Origin: Gammaproteobacteria bacterium UBA7310
GTDB taxonomy: Bacteria; Pseudomonadota; Gammaproteobacteria; Pseudomonadales; Ketobacteraceae
Assembly: GCA_002471665.1 (NCBI GenBank)
Contig: DKQK01000017.1
Span: 80,887 to 144,886 of the forward strand
Length of the DNA: 64,000 bases
Direction: 5' to 3'
Below, piece by piece: positions 44,233-52,892 of the stretch. The notes under the pieces were generated by a model. That model was not told where the DNA came from. It was given only the letters and a program-made list of their open reading frames with translations, and ran no database searches. How positions within the stretch are numbered: the stretch's first letter is position 1; every line of letters starts with the position of its first letter. Position numbers and translations under genes: made by a program.

Positions 44233-45504
44233 GTGGAAAACAATATTTTTCACCTGCAATATGCGATGGACACCTTTTACTTCCTGGTGTGCGGCGCGCT
44301 CGTAATGTGGATGGCGGCAGGTTTCGCCATGCTCGAATCCGGTTTGGTTCGTTCCAAGAACACCACCGAAATCCTGACCAAAAACGTGGCTCTGTTTGCC
44401 ATCTCCTGCATCATGTATCTGGTGTGCGGTTATTACATCATGTACGACGGCGGTGTGTTCCTGTCCGGCATCGCCGATGTCGACGTGGCCGCCACCCTGG
44501 GTGAGTTTGCCGGCCGTGAAGACGGTTTTGAAGGCGGCTCCATCTATTCCGGTGCTTCTGATTTCTTCTTCCAGGTTGTGTTTGTCGCCACCGCAATGTC
44601 CATCGTATCCGGTGCGGTTGCTGAGCGAATGAAGCTGTGGGCGTTCCTGGCCTTTGCCGTGGTGATGACCGGTTTCATCTACCCAATGGAAGGCAGCTGG
44701 ACCTGGAATGGTGCCGACGTGTTCGGCATGTACAACCTGGGTGACCTGGGTTTCTCTGATTTCGCGGGTTCCGGTATCGTGCACATGGCCGGTGCTGCTG
44801 CTGCCTTAGCCGGTGTGCTGTTGCTGGGTGCCCGTAAGGGTAAGTACGGCGCTAACGGACAAGTCAACGCGATCCCGGGTGCCAACCTGCCACTGGCAAC
44901 ACTGGGTACTTTCATCCTGTGGATGGGCTGGTTCGGTTTCAACGGCGGTTCCGTATTGAAGCTGGGTGATATCGCCAACGCCAACTCTGTGGCCATGGTG
45001 TTCCTGAACACCAATACCGCGGCGGCCGGTGGCTCCATCGCTGCCCTGATCACCGCCCGCCTGCTGTTCGGTAAGGCTGACCTGACCATGCTGCTGAACG
45101 GTGCCCTGGCCGGTCTGGTGGCCATTACTGCAGAACCCTCCACCCCGACTGCCCTGGAAGCAACGCTGTTCGGTGCCGCCGGTGGTGTGCTGGTTGTGTT
45201 CAGTATCCTGGCGCTGGATAAGCTGAAAATCGACGATCCTGTGGGTGCCATTTCTGTACACGGCACTTGCGGTCTGTTGGGTCTGTTGCTGGTACCGCTG
45301 ACCAACGACGGCGTGAGCTTCAGCGGCCAGATCATCGGTGCCCTGACTATCTTCTTCTGGGTGTTCATTGTGTCCCTGATTGTGTGGGCCATCCTGAAAG
45401 CGGTACTGGGTATCCGGGTATCCGAAGAGGAAGAGTTCGAAGGTGTGGACTTGGCTGAGTGTGGTATGGAAGCGTATCCGGAATTTACCGGTAGCGGTAA
45501 ATAA
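44233..45504 (+). CDS. amtB: Ammonium transporter AmtB
   Basis: A trimeric inner-membrane ammonium channel. The 423-residue protein has 11 membrane helices with the twin pore histidines in SGIVHMAGAAAALAGV and AISVHGTCGLLGLL. The start is GTG 44233, with GGAGG 8 bases upstream. There is no long cleavable signal peptide, unlike E. coli AmtB. The cytoplasmic C-terminal tail (GIRVSEEEEFEGVDLAECGM) has the conserved GVD segment that contacts GlnK. Confidence 0.95.
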   Translation: MENNIFHLQYAMDTFYFLVCGALVMWMAAGFAMLESGLVRSKNTTEILTKNVALFAISCIMYLVCGYYIMYDGGVFLSGIADVDVAATLGEFAGREDGFEGGSIYSGASDFFFQVVFVATAMSIVSGAVAERMKLWAFLAFAVVMTGFIYPMEGSWTWNGADVFGMYNLGDLGFSDFAGSGIVHMAGAAAALAGVLLLGARKGKYGANGQVNAIPGANLPLATLGTFILWMGWFGFNGGSVLKLGDIANANSVAMVFLNTNTAAAGGSIAALITARLLFGKADLTMLLNGALAGLVAITAEPSTPTALEATLFGAAGGVLVVFSILALDKLKIDDPVGAISVHGTCGLLGLLLVPLTNDGVSFSGQIIGALTIFFWVFIVSLIVWAILKAVLGIRVSEEEEFEGVDLAECGMEAYPEFTGSGK

Positions 45505-45528
45505 TCAGCAAGATCCTACCCAAGATCG

Positions 45529-45557
45529 AAAAAGGCTCCTTCGGGAGCCTTTTTTTT
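45529..45557 (+). terminator. Rho-independent terminator after amtB
   Basis: The AAAAAGGCTCC arm (45529-45539), a TTCG loop and the complementary arm from 45544 are followed by a run of eight T. Confidence 0.95.
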
Positions 45558-45578
45558 GCTCCGTATTTCACTTCAAAC

Positions 45579-45594
45579 TGTGATCTGGTTCACG
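45579..45594 (+). promoter_or_regulatory. Putative CRP/Vfr binding site
   Basis: TGTGATCTGGTTCACG matches the CRP consensus TGTGA-N6-TCACA at 9 of 10 half-site bases. It lies 146 bases before the PEP-CTERM gene start and about 100 bases before its predicted sigma-54 start. Confidence 0.55.
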
Positions 45595-45665
45595 ATATTG
45601 TCGACATACTTAACACCTAACCCTATTAGATGTTTTAAGTTGTTGATATATATGAGTATTTTTAT

Positions 45666-45681
45666 TGGCCTGTTTATTGCT
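45666..45681 (+). promoter_or_regulatory. Sigma-54 promoter of the PEP-CTERM gene
   Basis: TGGCCTGTTTATTGCT has GG (45667-45668) and GC (45679-45680) exactly 10 bases apart and the conserved TTGC. The predicted start near 45692 leaves a leader of about 33 bases. PEP-CTERM genes in many proteobacteria are known to be RpoN-dependent through PrsK/PrsR. Confidence 0.75.
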
Positions 45682-45724
45682 AAATAGGGTGGTGTTGGGG
45701 GTTCCCGCTTATTTTGAGGATGTA

Positions 45725-46360
45725 ATGATGATGAAGACTGTTAAAACTCTAGCGGCCGCAGCGGTACTGACCGTATCTGCGTCTGCAGCAATGGCTGCGC
45801 CGTATTATGAGTCCTATGAGGGCTATCAGAACGTATGGGAAGGGGAAACCTATACCTTTGGTTTTGATATGTGGTATGACAACGCCACCTACGGCGTGGG
45901 TACCGATTCAGCCCTGACTCTGACCAATGACGCTTCCGGCGCATTCGGCGCCTGGGATTCAGGCCTGTTGACTCTGGGCATGTATTCCGAAGATTGGAAA
46001 TACGAAGAAACCACCGTAAGCCTGACTGCCTGGAACACTCAGACCGGTTCTGAGCTGTTCAGCTTGGGCAGCTACACATGGAATGGCACAGACTGCATGC
46101 TGTGCAGCACGGATTACACCGTTGAATTTGACCTGAGTGATGACCAGCTGGCAGCTTTGAGCGGCGAAGGTTGGGGTAACGTGGGCATTCAGGCATCGGC
46201 TTTCCGATACGGCGATAATGATTTCGCCATTGAGTATGTCAGCCTGTTGGTAAACACCGTTGAAGATGGTGTTGCCGTGCCTGAACCCGCATCAATCGGT
46301 CTGCTGGCACTGGGTCTGTTGGGCCTGGGTGCGGCTCGTCGTCGCGTAGGACGCAGCTAA
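45725..46360 (+). CDS. PEP-CTERM sorting-domain protein
   Basis: The 211-residue protein has a signal peptide (cut near AAMA-APYY), a beta-rich body with Trp, Tyr and Asp, a CMLC cysteine pair near the middle (GTDCMLCSTD), and a C-terminal PEP-CTERM tail: VPEPASIGLLALGLLGLGAA followed by RRRVGRS. Such tails are recognised by exosortase (EpsH), which cleaves the protein during export to the extracellular polysaccharide matrix. No exosortase is in this window. Three consecutive ATG codons begin the gene; the first (45725) has GAGGA at a good distance. Confidence 0.9.
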   Translation: MMMKTVKTLAAAAVLTVSASAAMAAPYYESYEGYQNVWEGETYTFGFDMWYDNATYGVGTDSALTLTNDASGAFGAWDSGLLTLGMYSEDWKYEETTVSLTAWNTQTGSELFSLGSYTWNGTDCMLCSTDYTVEFDLSDDQLAALSGEGWGNVGIQASAFRYGDNDFAIEYVSLLVNTVEDGVAVPEPASIGLLALGLLGLGAARRRVGRS

Positions 46361-46393
46361 CCGCTGCGCCTTACTGGGTTTCTCCCCTCCGCT

Positions 46394-46423
46394 AAAAGCC
46401 CCGGCAGTGCCGGGGCTTTTTTT
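46394..46423 (+). terminator. Rho-independent terminator after the PEP-CTERM gene
   Basis: A perfect 12-bp stem AAAAGCCCCGGC (46394-46405) and its complement (46409-46420) with a 3-base loop, followed by further T. Confidence 0.95.
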
Positions 46424-46578
46424 GTGCTTGTTTCCTTCCTGGTAGAGCGTTACACAAGGCGGCCATTACTCAACGAAAAGCCAATGCTTTAATACAGAGG
46501 GAAAATAGTGTTAGGTTGCCATCACTTTTATAATGTTGGTGAATTCAGGGGGGAGTGATAGCAGAGCAGGATAACCGT

Positions 46579-47058
46579 ATGAGATTGTGGCCCATGGAAT
46601 GTTTGAAATCAGTGGTGATTGGCCTGGGGATGTTGTTTGCGGCGAGTGCGCAGGCGGAGGTCTACCGCTGGGTGGATGAAAGTGGCAAGGTGCATTTTTC
46701 CGACCGGGCGCCGGATCAGGGCGCGGTGGAGAAAATAGACCTGCCGCAGGCGGAAGAGCCCGCTCCCAGCCGTGACCTGTCCGATTTTGAGCGGCTGCAG
46801 CGGCAAAAAAAGCTGGTTAAGATGCTCGAGGAAGAACGTCTGGCAAAGGAGGCCCAGCAAGCCCAATTGGCCCGTGAAGCCGAAGAGCATGCGCAGTACT
46901 GCACCCGCTTCAAAAACCGGCTTGGTTATATTGATCAGTACACCCACTTCTATGATGAAAAAGAGGACGGCACCCGGGAGTACATGAGTGAAGATCAGGC
47001 CGATGCCTATCGGGCCCGCCTCAAGCAGCAATATAAGGAAGAATGCGGCGAGGCCTGA
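46579..47058 (+). CDS. DUF4124-domain protein
   Basis: A 159-residue exported protein with signal peptide (cut near AQA-EVYR). The DUF4124 motif EVYRWVDESGKVHFSDRAPD follows directly, then a Glu/Lys/Gln-rich helical segment (LQRQKKLVKMLEEERLAKEA) and a C-terminal region with one CTRF and one ECGEA cysteine that could pair. Function unknown; members are periplasmic. ATG 46579 (MRLWPMECLKS) is preferred to a GTG at 46555, as the signal peptide begins close to it; ATG 46594 is also possible. Confidence 0.8.
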   Translation: MRLWPMECLKSVVIGLGMLFAASAQAEVYRWVDESGKVHFSDRAPDQGAVEKIDLPQAEEPAPSRDLSDFERLQRQKKLVKMLEEERLAKEAQQAQLAREAEEHAQYCTRFKNRLGYIDQYTHFYDEKEDGTREYMSEDQADAYRARLKQQYKEECGEA

Positions 47059-47085
47059 GCCCCGCCGGTGGTGACGTTGTTGCGC

Positions 47086-47949
47086 TTACTTGCCCAGATC
47101 CCGCTTCATGAATTCAGGTAACGCCAGGGCGCCCTTGTGGATGCCCAGGTTGTAGTATTGGGTGGCAAATGGTTTGTCGGCTGCGTCCTGTTCCCGGAAC
47201 TGGGTGACCGAACCCTGCGGGCTGGCCATGGTGCAGGACCACCAGCCGGTGGGATAAACCGGTTGCGGGAACGGCAGGGTGTGACATTGATGAAAGCCGG
47301 CAGCGGCCATATCCTCATGAATCTTTTTGATGATGCTGTTGCTGTGCAGCAGGGGGGATTCACTCTGTTGTACCAGCAGACCTTCCGGTTTCAGAGCCCG
47401 CAGGCAATCCCGGTAGAAATCCACTGCAAACAGGCCTTCCGCCGGACCCACTGGATCGGTGCTGTCGATGATGATCAGGTCCATGCTGCCCGGTGTACAG
47501 TTTTTGACCCAGGCAATGCCGTCATCGAACAGTAGCTCTGCCCGCGGGTCAGTGTTGGACTCACACAATTCCGGAAACCACTGTTGGGAGGCCCAGGTCA
47601 CCCGTTCATCGATATCGATCTGGGTGCACTTCTCCACACCAGCGTGTTTCAGAACTTCCCGCAAAGTCCCACAGTCACCGCCACCGATGATGGCGACGGT
47701 TTTCGGGTTGGGGTGGGTAAAGAGTGCCGGATGGGTCATCATCTCGTGATACAGAAAGTTGTCCCGGCTGGTCAGCATGACACAACCGTCCAGTACCATC
47801 AGCTTGCCGAAGGTGCGGGTGTTATAGACTTCCAAATATTGGTACTGGGTTTGTTCTGCATGCAGTTTCTCGGTGATTTCAAGGCCGAAAGAGGTGCCTT
47901 CTTCACCAAATATCTCAGTGAACCAGTTGCCTTTGGAAGATTCGCTCAT
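47086..47949 (-). CDS. speE: Spermidine synthase (polyamine aminopropyltransferase)
   Basis: SpeE adds an aminopropyl group from decarboxylated SAM to putrescine. The 287 residues fit. Markers: WFTEIFGEEGTSFGLEITEK, YHEMMTHPALFTHPNPKTVA, IIGGGDCGTLREVLKHAGVE (with Cys where the family usually has Gly), MDLIIIDSTDPVGPAEGLFA. Divergent from speA across a 144-base gap, so one regulatory region may serve both polyamine genes. No speD or speB lies adjacent. Confidence 0.94.
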   Translation of the reverse strand: MSESSKGNWFTEIFGEEGTSFGLEITEKLHAEQTQYQYLEVYNTRTFGKLMVLDGCVMLTSRDNFLYHEMMTHPALFTHPNPKTVAIIGGGDCGTLREVLKHAGVEKCTQIDIDERVTWASQQWFPELCESNTDPRAELLFDDGIAWVKNCTPGSMDLIIIDSTDPVGPAEGLFAVDFYRDCLRALKPEGLLVQQSESPLLHSNSIIKKIHEDMAAAGFHQCHTLPFPQPVYPTGWWSCTMASPQGSVTQFREQDAADKPFATQYYNLGIHKGALALPEFMKRDLGK

Positions 47950-48025
47950 GGGGTGTAGCTCCCGATTAAATGGGGTTGGATGCGGCGCGCAAAATAACTC
48001 AAAATGGACAGATTACCAAGCGCTT

Positions 48026-48052
48026 TTGACGCGAGGCGTATAGGTCTACAAT
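48026..48052 (+). promoter_or_regulatory. Weak candidate sigma-70 promoter for speA
   Basis: TTGACG (48026-48031) and TACAAT (48047-48052) lie 15 bases apart, slightly short of ideal, about 42 bases before the speA ATG. The gap also must hold the speE promoter. Confidence 0.35.
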
Positions 48053-48093
48053 AACGTCCTTTCGCCCTAATCTGCAATCTGGAACCCCACCAC

Positions 48094-49989
48094 ATGTCTG
48101 ACAGCAGCATCATCAACACCGCCCGTGACACTTACAGTATCGATAACTGGAGCGACGGCTATTTTGACATTAACGAGCAGGGGTTGCTGGGCGTAGGCAC
48201 CACTGCCGTCAAGGTGCCCCTGCAGGAGATCGTGGCGGCGGCACAGGATGCCGGTATGCGGACCCCGTTACTGTTGCGTTTTGTGGATATTCTGCGGGAT
48301 CGGGTGGGCAAACTCAGCATGGCGTTTGTGCGCGCCATGGATACCCTGGATTATAAAGGGCGCTACACGGCGGTGTACCCCATTAAAGTGAATCAGCAGC
48401 GCCGCGTGGTGGAGGAAATCTATAATGGCGGGGTTCAGGATCCGCGCTGTGGTGTGGGGCTGGAAGCCGGCAGCAAGCCTGAACTGATGGCGGTGCTGGC
48501 CTTGAGCCGGGGCGACTCGGTTATCGTATGCAACGGCTACAAGGATCGCGAATTCGTGCGCCTGGCCCTGATTGGTGAAAAGATGGGGCGCAGAGTCTAC
48601 ATCGTAGTGGAAAAGATGAGCGAACTGCAGCTGGTGCTGGATGAGGCCAGCGCCATGCAGGTTAAGCCGCGCATTGGTTTGCGCGCCCGCCTCAGCTCCA
48701 TCGGCAAGGGTAACTGGCAGAATACCGGCGGTGAAAAATCCAAGTTCGGGTTATCCGCCACCCAGATACTGCAGGTGATCCACACCCTCAACGAGCACAA
48801 CGCACTGGATCGCCTGCAATTGCTGCACTTTCATCTGGGCTCTCAGATCTCCAATATCCGCGATATCCAAAGTGGTATGAAAGAGGCGGCCCGCTATTAT
48901 TCGGCCCTGCGCGAAGCCGGCTGCCAGGTGCAGGTGGTGGATGTGGGCGGGGGGCTGGGTGTGGATTACGAAGGCACCCGCTCCCGCAGCTTTTGTTCCA
49001 TGAATTATTCCATGGAAGAGTATGCCTATAACATCCTGCTGGCCCTGCATGAAGTGTGTCAGCGGGATGGTTTGCCGTTACCGGACGTGATTTCGGAATC
49101 CGGGCGGGCCTTGACGGCCCATCATGCGGTATTGGTGAGCAACGTGATCGGGGTGGAAAGCCCGGCCGCGCGGCAGCCCACCGAGCCCAACGTGGATTCA
49201 CCGGTGGTGCTGCAAGAGCTGGCGCGCTGCTTTCATGAGATCGAGTGGGCAAAACGCAGCCGCTCTCTGTCGGAGTTGTATCACGAGGTTCTGTACCGTT
49301 TGGGTGAGGCCCAGGATATGTATACCCACGGTGTGCTGAGCCTGCCCCACAAGGCCCAGGCGGAAGAAATCTATGGCGCGGCCTGCCAGGCACTGAAGCT
49401 TAAGCTGGACCTGTCATCCCGCGCCCATCAGGATATTCTCAACGAGCTCAATGAAAAGCTGGCGGACAAGGTGTTCCTGAATTTCTCCCTGTTTCAATCC
49501 ATCCCCGATGCCTGGGGGATTAACCAGGTGTTTCCGGTACTGCCCATTGCCGGATTGGATCAGCCCTTAACACGGCGTGGTGTGGTGCAGGATATTACCT
49601 GTGATTCCGATGGCAGAATTGACCAGTACGTGGATACTCATGATTTGGCCACCAGCTTGCCGCTGCCGGAGTGGCATGATCAGCAGGGGATGTCCCTGGC
49701 GATTTTTATGGTGGGGGCCTATCAGGAAATACTGGGTGACATGCACAACCTGTTTGGTGACACCGATGCCGTGGATGTGGCGCTGGATGGTAATGGTGGG
49801 TTCCGTTTTATCAATACCCTGAAAGGGGACACCGTGGATCACATTCTGCGTTATGTACAGTTCGATACCATGCACCTGCAGCAACAGATTCATGAACAGC
49901 TGGTGTTGACGGATCTCAGTCGTGGCGAGCAGGCGGCGTTCCTGAAGGAACTGCGGGAAGGTTTGACCGGTTACACGTATCTGGAATAA
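48094..49989 (+). CDS. speA: Biosynthetic arginine decarboxylase SpeA
   Basis: A PLP enzyme converting arginine to agmatine on the route to putrescine. The 631-residue length matches the biosynthetic class. Markers: WSDGYFDINEQGLLGV, the PLP lysine in YPIKVNQQRRVVEEIYNGG, LLHFHLGSQISNIRDI, VVDVGGGLGVDYEGTRS, and the C-terminal MVGAYQEILGDMHNLFGDTD. With speE on the other side it forms a divergent polyamine pair. The next genes (GS-like, aldehyde and alcohol dehydrogenases) may use polyamines or their breakdown products. Confidence 0.95.
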   Translation: MSDSSIINTARDTYSIDNWSDGYFDINEQGLLGVGTTAVKVPLQEIVAAAQDAGMRTPLLLRFVDILRDRVGKLSMAFVRAMDTLDYKGRYTAVYPIKVNQQRRVVEEIYNGGVQDPRCGVGLEAGSKPELMAVLALSRGDSVIVCNGYKDREFVRLALIGEKMGRRVYIVVEKMSELQLVLDEASAMQVKPRIGLRARLSSIGKGNWQNTGGEKSKFGLSATQILQVIHTLNEHNALDRLQLLHFHLGSQISNIRDIQSGMKEAARYYSALREAGCQVQVVDVGGGLGVDYEGTRSRSFCSMNYSMEEYAYNILLALHEVCQRDGLPLPDVISESGRALTAHHAVLVSNVIGVESPAARQPTEPNVDSPVVLQELARCFHEIEWAKRSRSLSELYHEVLYRLGEAQDMYTHGVLSLPHKAQAEEIYGAACQALKLKLDLSSRAHQDILNELNEKLADKVFLNFSLFQSIPDAWGINQVFPVLPIAGLDQPLTRRGVVQDITCDSDGRIDQYVDTHDLATSLPLPEWHDQQGMSLAIFMVGAYQEILGDMHNLFGDTDAVDVALDGNGGFRFINTLKGDTVDHILRYVQFDTMHLQQQIHEQLVLTDLSRGEQAAFLKELREGLTGYTYLE

Positions 49990-50098
49990 GCATGCCGCCA
50001 ACGCCGCGTTTTCATCTGATTGTCACGTCTATCTCAAGTAAGATTGCGCTATAGTGGTGATAATCCAATCAGAACAATAGCCCGGGAGGAGCTTGCTG

Positions 50099-51484
50099 AT
50101 GTCCGCGCCTATGGATCCACGAAACGTTCATACCATTGAGCAGGCCAAAGCCATTGTACAGGAGCGCGAGCTGACCCATGTGAAAGTGGGTGTTGCGGAT
50201 CTCGATGGTATTATCCGGGGCAAGTACATGAGCCGGGAGAAATTTTTTTCCGCCCTGGATAAAGGCTTCGGATTCTGTGATGTAGTGTTGGGCTGGGACA
50301 GCAATGACCAGCTTTACGAAGGGGTGAACATTCAATACACCGGCTGGCAGACCGGTTATCCGGATGCGCCGGTGCGTATCGTGCCACACAGTTGCCGGGA
50401 TGTGTACGCCGAGCCGGGCATGCTGTTTTTTCTGGCCGAGTTTGAGTCGGCGGCTGCAGCCATTTGTCCACGGGGTTTGTTGAAACGCATTCTGGATATG
50501 GCCGGTGCCATGGGGTTTGAGGCCAAAGCCGCGTTTGAATACGAGTTTTTTCTGTTCAATGAAACCCCCCATTCAGTGCGGGCCAAGGGATATCAGAATC
50601 TGGTGCCGATTACGCCGGGCTTTTTCGGTTATTCCGTGCTGCGCAACTCGGTGCATGCGGAACTGTATCAGGAGCTGCTGGCCCTCTGCGAACAGATGGA
50701 TTTCCCGTTGGAAGGCCTGCACACCGAGACCGGCCCCGGTGTGCTGGAGGCGGCCATTACCGTGGATGAGGCCATGGCAGCAGCGGATAAGGCGCTGTTG
50801 TTCAAGACCTTCACCAAAGTGTGGGCGCAACGGCACGACATGATGGCCACCTTTATGGCCAAGTGGTCCAACGACTATCCCGGGCAAAGCGGCCACATCC
50901 ATATTTCGCTGCACAACAAACATCACCAGCCGGTGTTTTATCAGGCCGGTGCCTTACACACCATGAGTGAACTGCAAAAACAGTTTGTGGCGGGGCAGCA
51001 GAAATACATGGCAGAGCTTACCGCCATGTATGCGCAAACCGTTAACGCTTACAGTCGTATGGTGCCCGGTTTCTGGGCGCCCACGCACGCTACCTGGGGG
51101 GTGGAAAACCGCACCACGTCGCTGCGGGTGATTCCCGGCTCAGAGAAATCCCAGCGCGTCGAATTCCGTTTTGGCTCCGCCGATGCCAATCCCTATGTGG
51201 CGCTGGCGGCGGCCTTGGGCTCCGGCTTAATGGGCATCGAACAGCGGCTGCAACCGGAACCCCAGGTGAAGGGTAATGCTTATGAACAGGATTTTCCCGA
51301 TCATCTGGCATTACCGGAAACTCTGGAACGGGCGGCGGGGAAACTGGCCAGGTCCCAGGTGGCCCAGGATCTGTTCGGCAAGGCGTTTGTAGAGCACTAT
51401 GTGGCAAGCCGGCTCTGGGAAGCCCAGGAATTCCGCAAGCATATTACCGATTGGGAACTGAAGCGCTACTTCGAAATTATCTAA
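50099..51484 (+). CDS. Glutamine synthetase-family gamma-glutamyl-amine ligase (PuuA-like)
   Basis: A 461-residue enzyme of the glutamine synthetase fold. N-terminal beta-grasp: LTHVKVGVADLDGIIRGKYM. Catalytic part: AAFEYEFFLFNETPHS, LHTETGPGVLEAAITVDEAM, SGHIHISLHNKHHQPVFY, WGVENRTTSLRVIPGSEKS, VEFRFGSADANPYVALAAAL. The family includes PuuA (gamma-glutamyl-putrescine) and other gamma-glutamyl-amide ligases; the lack of the classical GlnA signatures argues against ammonia assimilation. It is first in a three-gene operon with an aldehyde and an iron alcohol dehydrogenase. The amine could be putrescine, ethanolamine or an amino alcohol. Start ATG 50099 is chosen because GGAGG is upstream. Confidence 0.86.
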   Translation: MSAPMDPRNVHTIEQAKAIVQERELTHVKVGVADLDGIIRGKYMSREKFFSALDKGFGFCDVVLGWDSNDQLYEGVNIQYTGWQTGYPDAPVRIVPHSCRDVYAEPGMLFFLAEFESAAAAICPRGLLKRILDMAGAMGFEAKAAFEYEFFLFNETPHSVRAKGYQNLVPITPGFFGYSVLRNSVHAELYQELLALCEQMDFPLEGLHTETGPGVLEAAITVDEAMAAADKALLFKTFTKVWAQRHDMMATFMAKWSNDYPGQSGHIHISLHNKHHQPVFYQAGALHTMSELQKQFVAGQQKYMAELTAMYAQTVNAYSRMVPGFWAPTHATWGVENRTTSLRVIPGSEKSQRVEFRFGSADANPYVALAAALGSGLMGIEQRLQPEPQVKGNAYEQDFPDHLALPETLERAAGKLARSQVAQDLFGKAFVEHYVASRLWEAQEFRKHITDWELKRYFEII

Positions 51485-51506
51485 CTGATCAGTCTGAGGC
51501 GCCACT

Positions 51507-52892
51507 ATGAAAGAATTTTCGGTTATCTCGCCGGTGGACGGCAGTGTGTATGCCCAACGGCATTACGCATCAGTGGAAGAAATCAACGCTGCCCTGGCCC
51601 GCGCGCAACTGGCACAACCGCAATGGCACAGTACCGCGTTGGCGCAACGCCAGCAATTGTGTTCTGCCATGGTGGATGCCTTCCTGGATAACAGCGATGA
51701 AATCGCCCGGCAGATCTGTTGGCAAATGGGGCGGCCGCTTCAGTATGCCGCCGGTGAAGTGCGTGGATTGGCAGAGCGGGCACGGTATATGATCGAGGTT
51801 GCACCGCAGGCGCTGCGCACCATTGAGCTGGAAGAGCAACCCGGTTTTACCCGTTACATCAAACGCGAACCACTGGGTACCGTGTTGGTGATTGCGCCGT
51901 GGAACTACCCTTACCTGACGGCCATCAACAGCATTATTCCGGCGTTGCTGGCCGGTAACGTGGTGCTGTTGAAACACTCGGCGCAAACCCCGTTGTGCGC
52001 CGAGCAGTTGCACCGGGCGTTTGTTGCCGCGGGGCTGCCCGCCGGGGTGTTCCAGTTCCTGCATCTGGGTCACGCCGACACCGAACAGTTGGTTGCGCAT
52101 CCGGCCATTGACCAGATCGCCTTTACCGGTTCGGTGCCCGCTGGTGCCATGGTGGAGCGGGCCGCGGCCGGACAGTTCAAACACGTGGGCTTGGAGCTGG
52201 GGGGTAAGGATCCCGCCTATATCCGGGCGGATGCCGATCTGGATTATGCCGTGGCCGCTGTGGTGGATGGTGCGTTTTTTAATTCCGGCCAAAGTTGTTG
52301 CGGTATTGAACGTATCTATGTGCACGAAGCCGTTTTCGATGAGGTTGTGGAGCGGGCAGTGGCACTGGTGCAGCAGTACCGGTTGGGCCGATCCGATGAG
52401 CTGGAGACCACCCTTGGGCCCCTGGTGAAAACCAGCGCGGCGGACTTTGTGCGCGGGCAGATTCAGGAGGCGGTGGTACAGGGTGCGCGCTGTCATATCG
52501 ACGAATCCGCGTTTCCCATGAGTCAGGCGGGAACACCTTACCTGGCGCCGCAGTTGCTGACCCAGGTGAATCACAGCATGCGTATCATGACAGAAGAATC
52601 CTTTGGTCCGGTGGTGGGTGTGCAGAAAGTGTCAGGTGATGAGGAGGCTATCCGGTTGATGAACGATTCTGACTTTGGTTTGACCGCCGCGGTGTTTACC
52701 CAGGATGAGGCCGCAGGTGTCGCCATTGGCGAGCGCCTGCAAACCGGCACGTTTTTTATCAACCGTTGTGATTACCTGGACCCGGCCCTGGCCTGGACCG
52801 GAGTCAAACACTCCGGGCGCGGTTGCACCCTGTCTGTAGTGGGCTTTGAACAGGTAACCCGTCCAAAATCATTTCATTTGAAGCGAGTGTGA
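51507..52892 (+). CDS. Aldehyde dehydrogenase family protein
   Basis: A 461-residue NAD(P)-dependent ALDH. Markers: IAPWNYPYLTAINSIIPALL (cofactor entry), FTGSVPAGAMVERAA, the general-base glutamate in VGLELGGKDPAYI, the catalytic cysteine in FFNSGQSCCGIERI, and EESFGPVVGVQK. Shorter than the usual 480-500 residues. It probably oxidises an aldehyde made in the same pathway as the ligase before it (22 bases away), for example gamma-glutamyl-aminoaldehyde. The stop overlaps the next gene by 4 bases. Confidence 0.91.
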   Translation: MKEFSVISPVDGSVYAQRHYASVEEINAALARAQLAQPQWHSTALAQRQQLCSAMVDAFLDNSDEIARQICWQMGRPLQYAAGEVRGLAERARYMIEVAPQALRTIELEEQPGFTRYIKREPLGTVLVIAPWNYPYLTAINSIIPALLAGNVVLLKHSAQTPLCAEQLHRAFVAAGLPAGVFQFLHLGHADTEQLVAHPAIDQIAFTGSVPAGAMVERAAAGQFKHVGLELGGKDPAYIRADADLDYAVAAVVDGAFFNSGQSCCGIERIYVHEAVFDEVVERAVALVQQYRLGRSDELETTLGPLVKTSAADFVRGQIQEAVVQGARCHIDESAFPMSQAGTPYLAPQLLTQVNHSMRIMTEESFGPVVGVQKVSGDEEAIRLMNDSDFGLTAAVFTQDEAAGVAIGERLQTGTFFINRCDYLDPALAWTGVKHSGRGCTLSVVGFEQVTRPKSFHLKRV

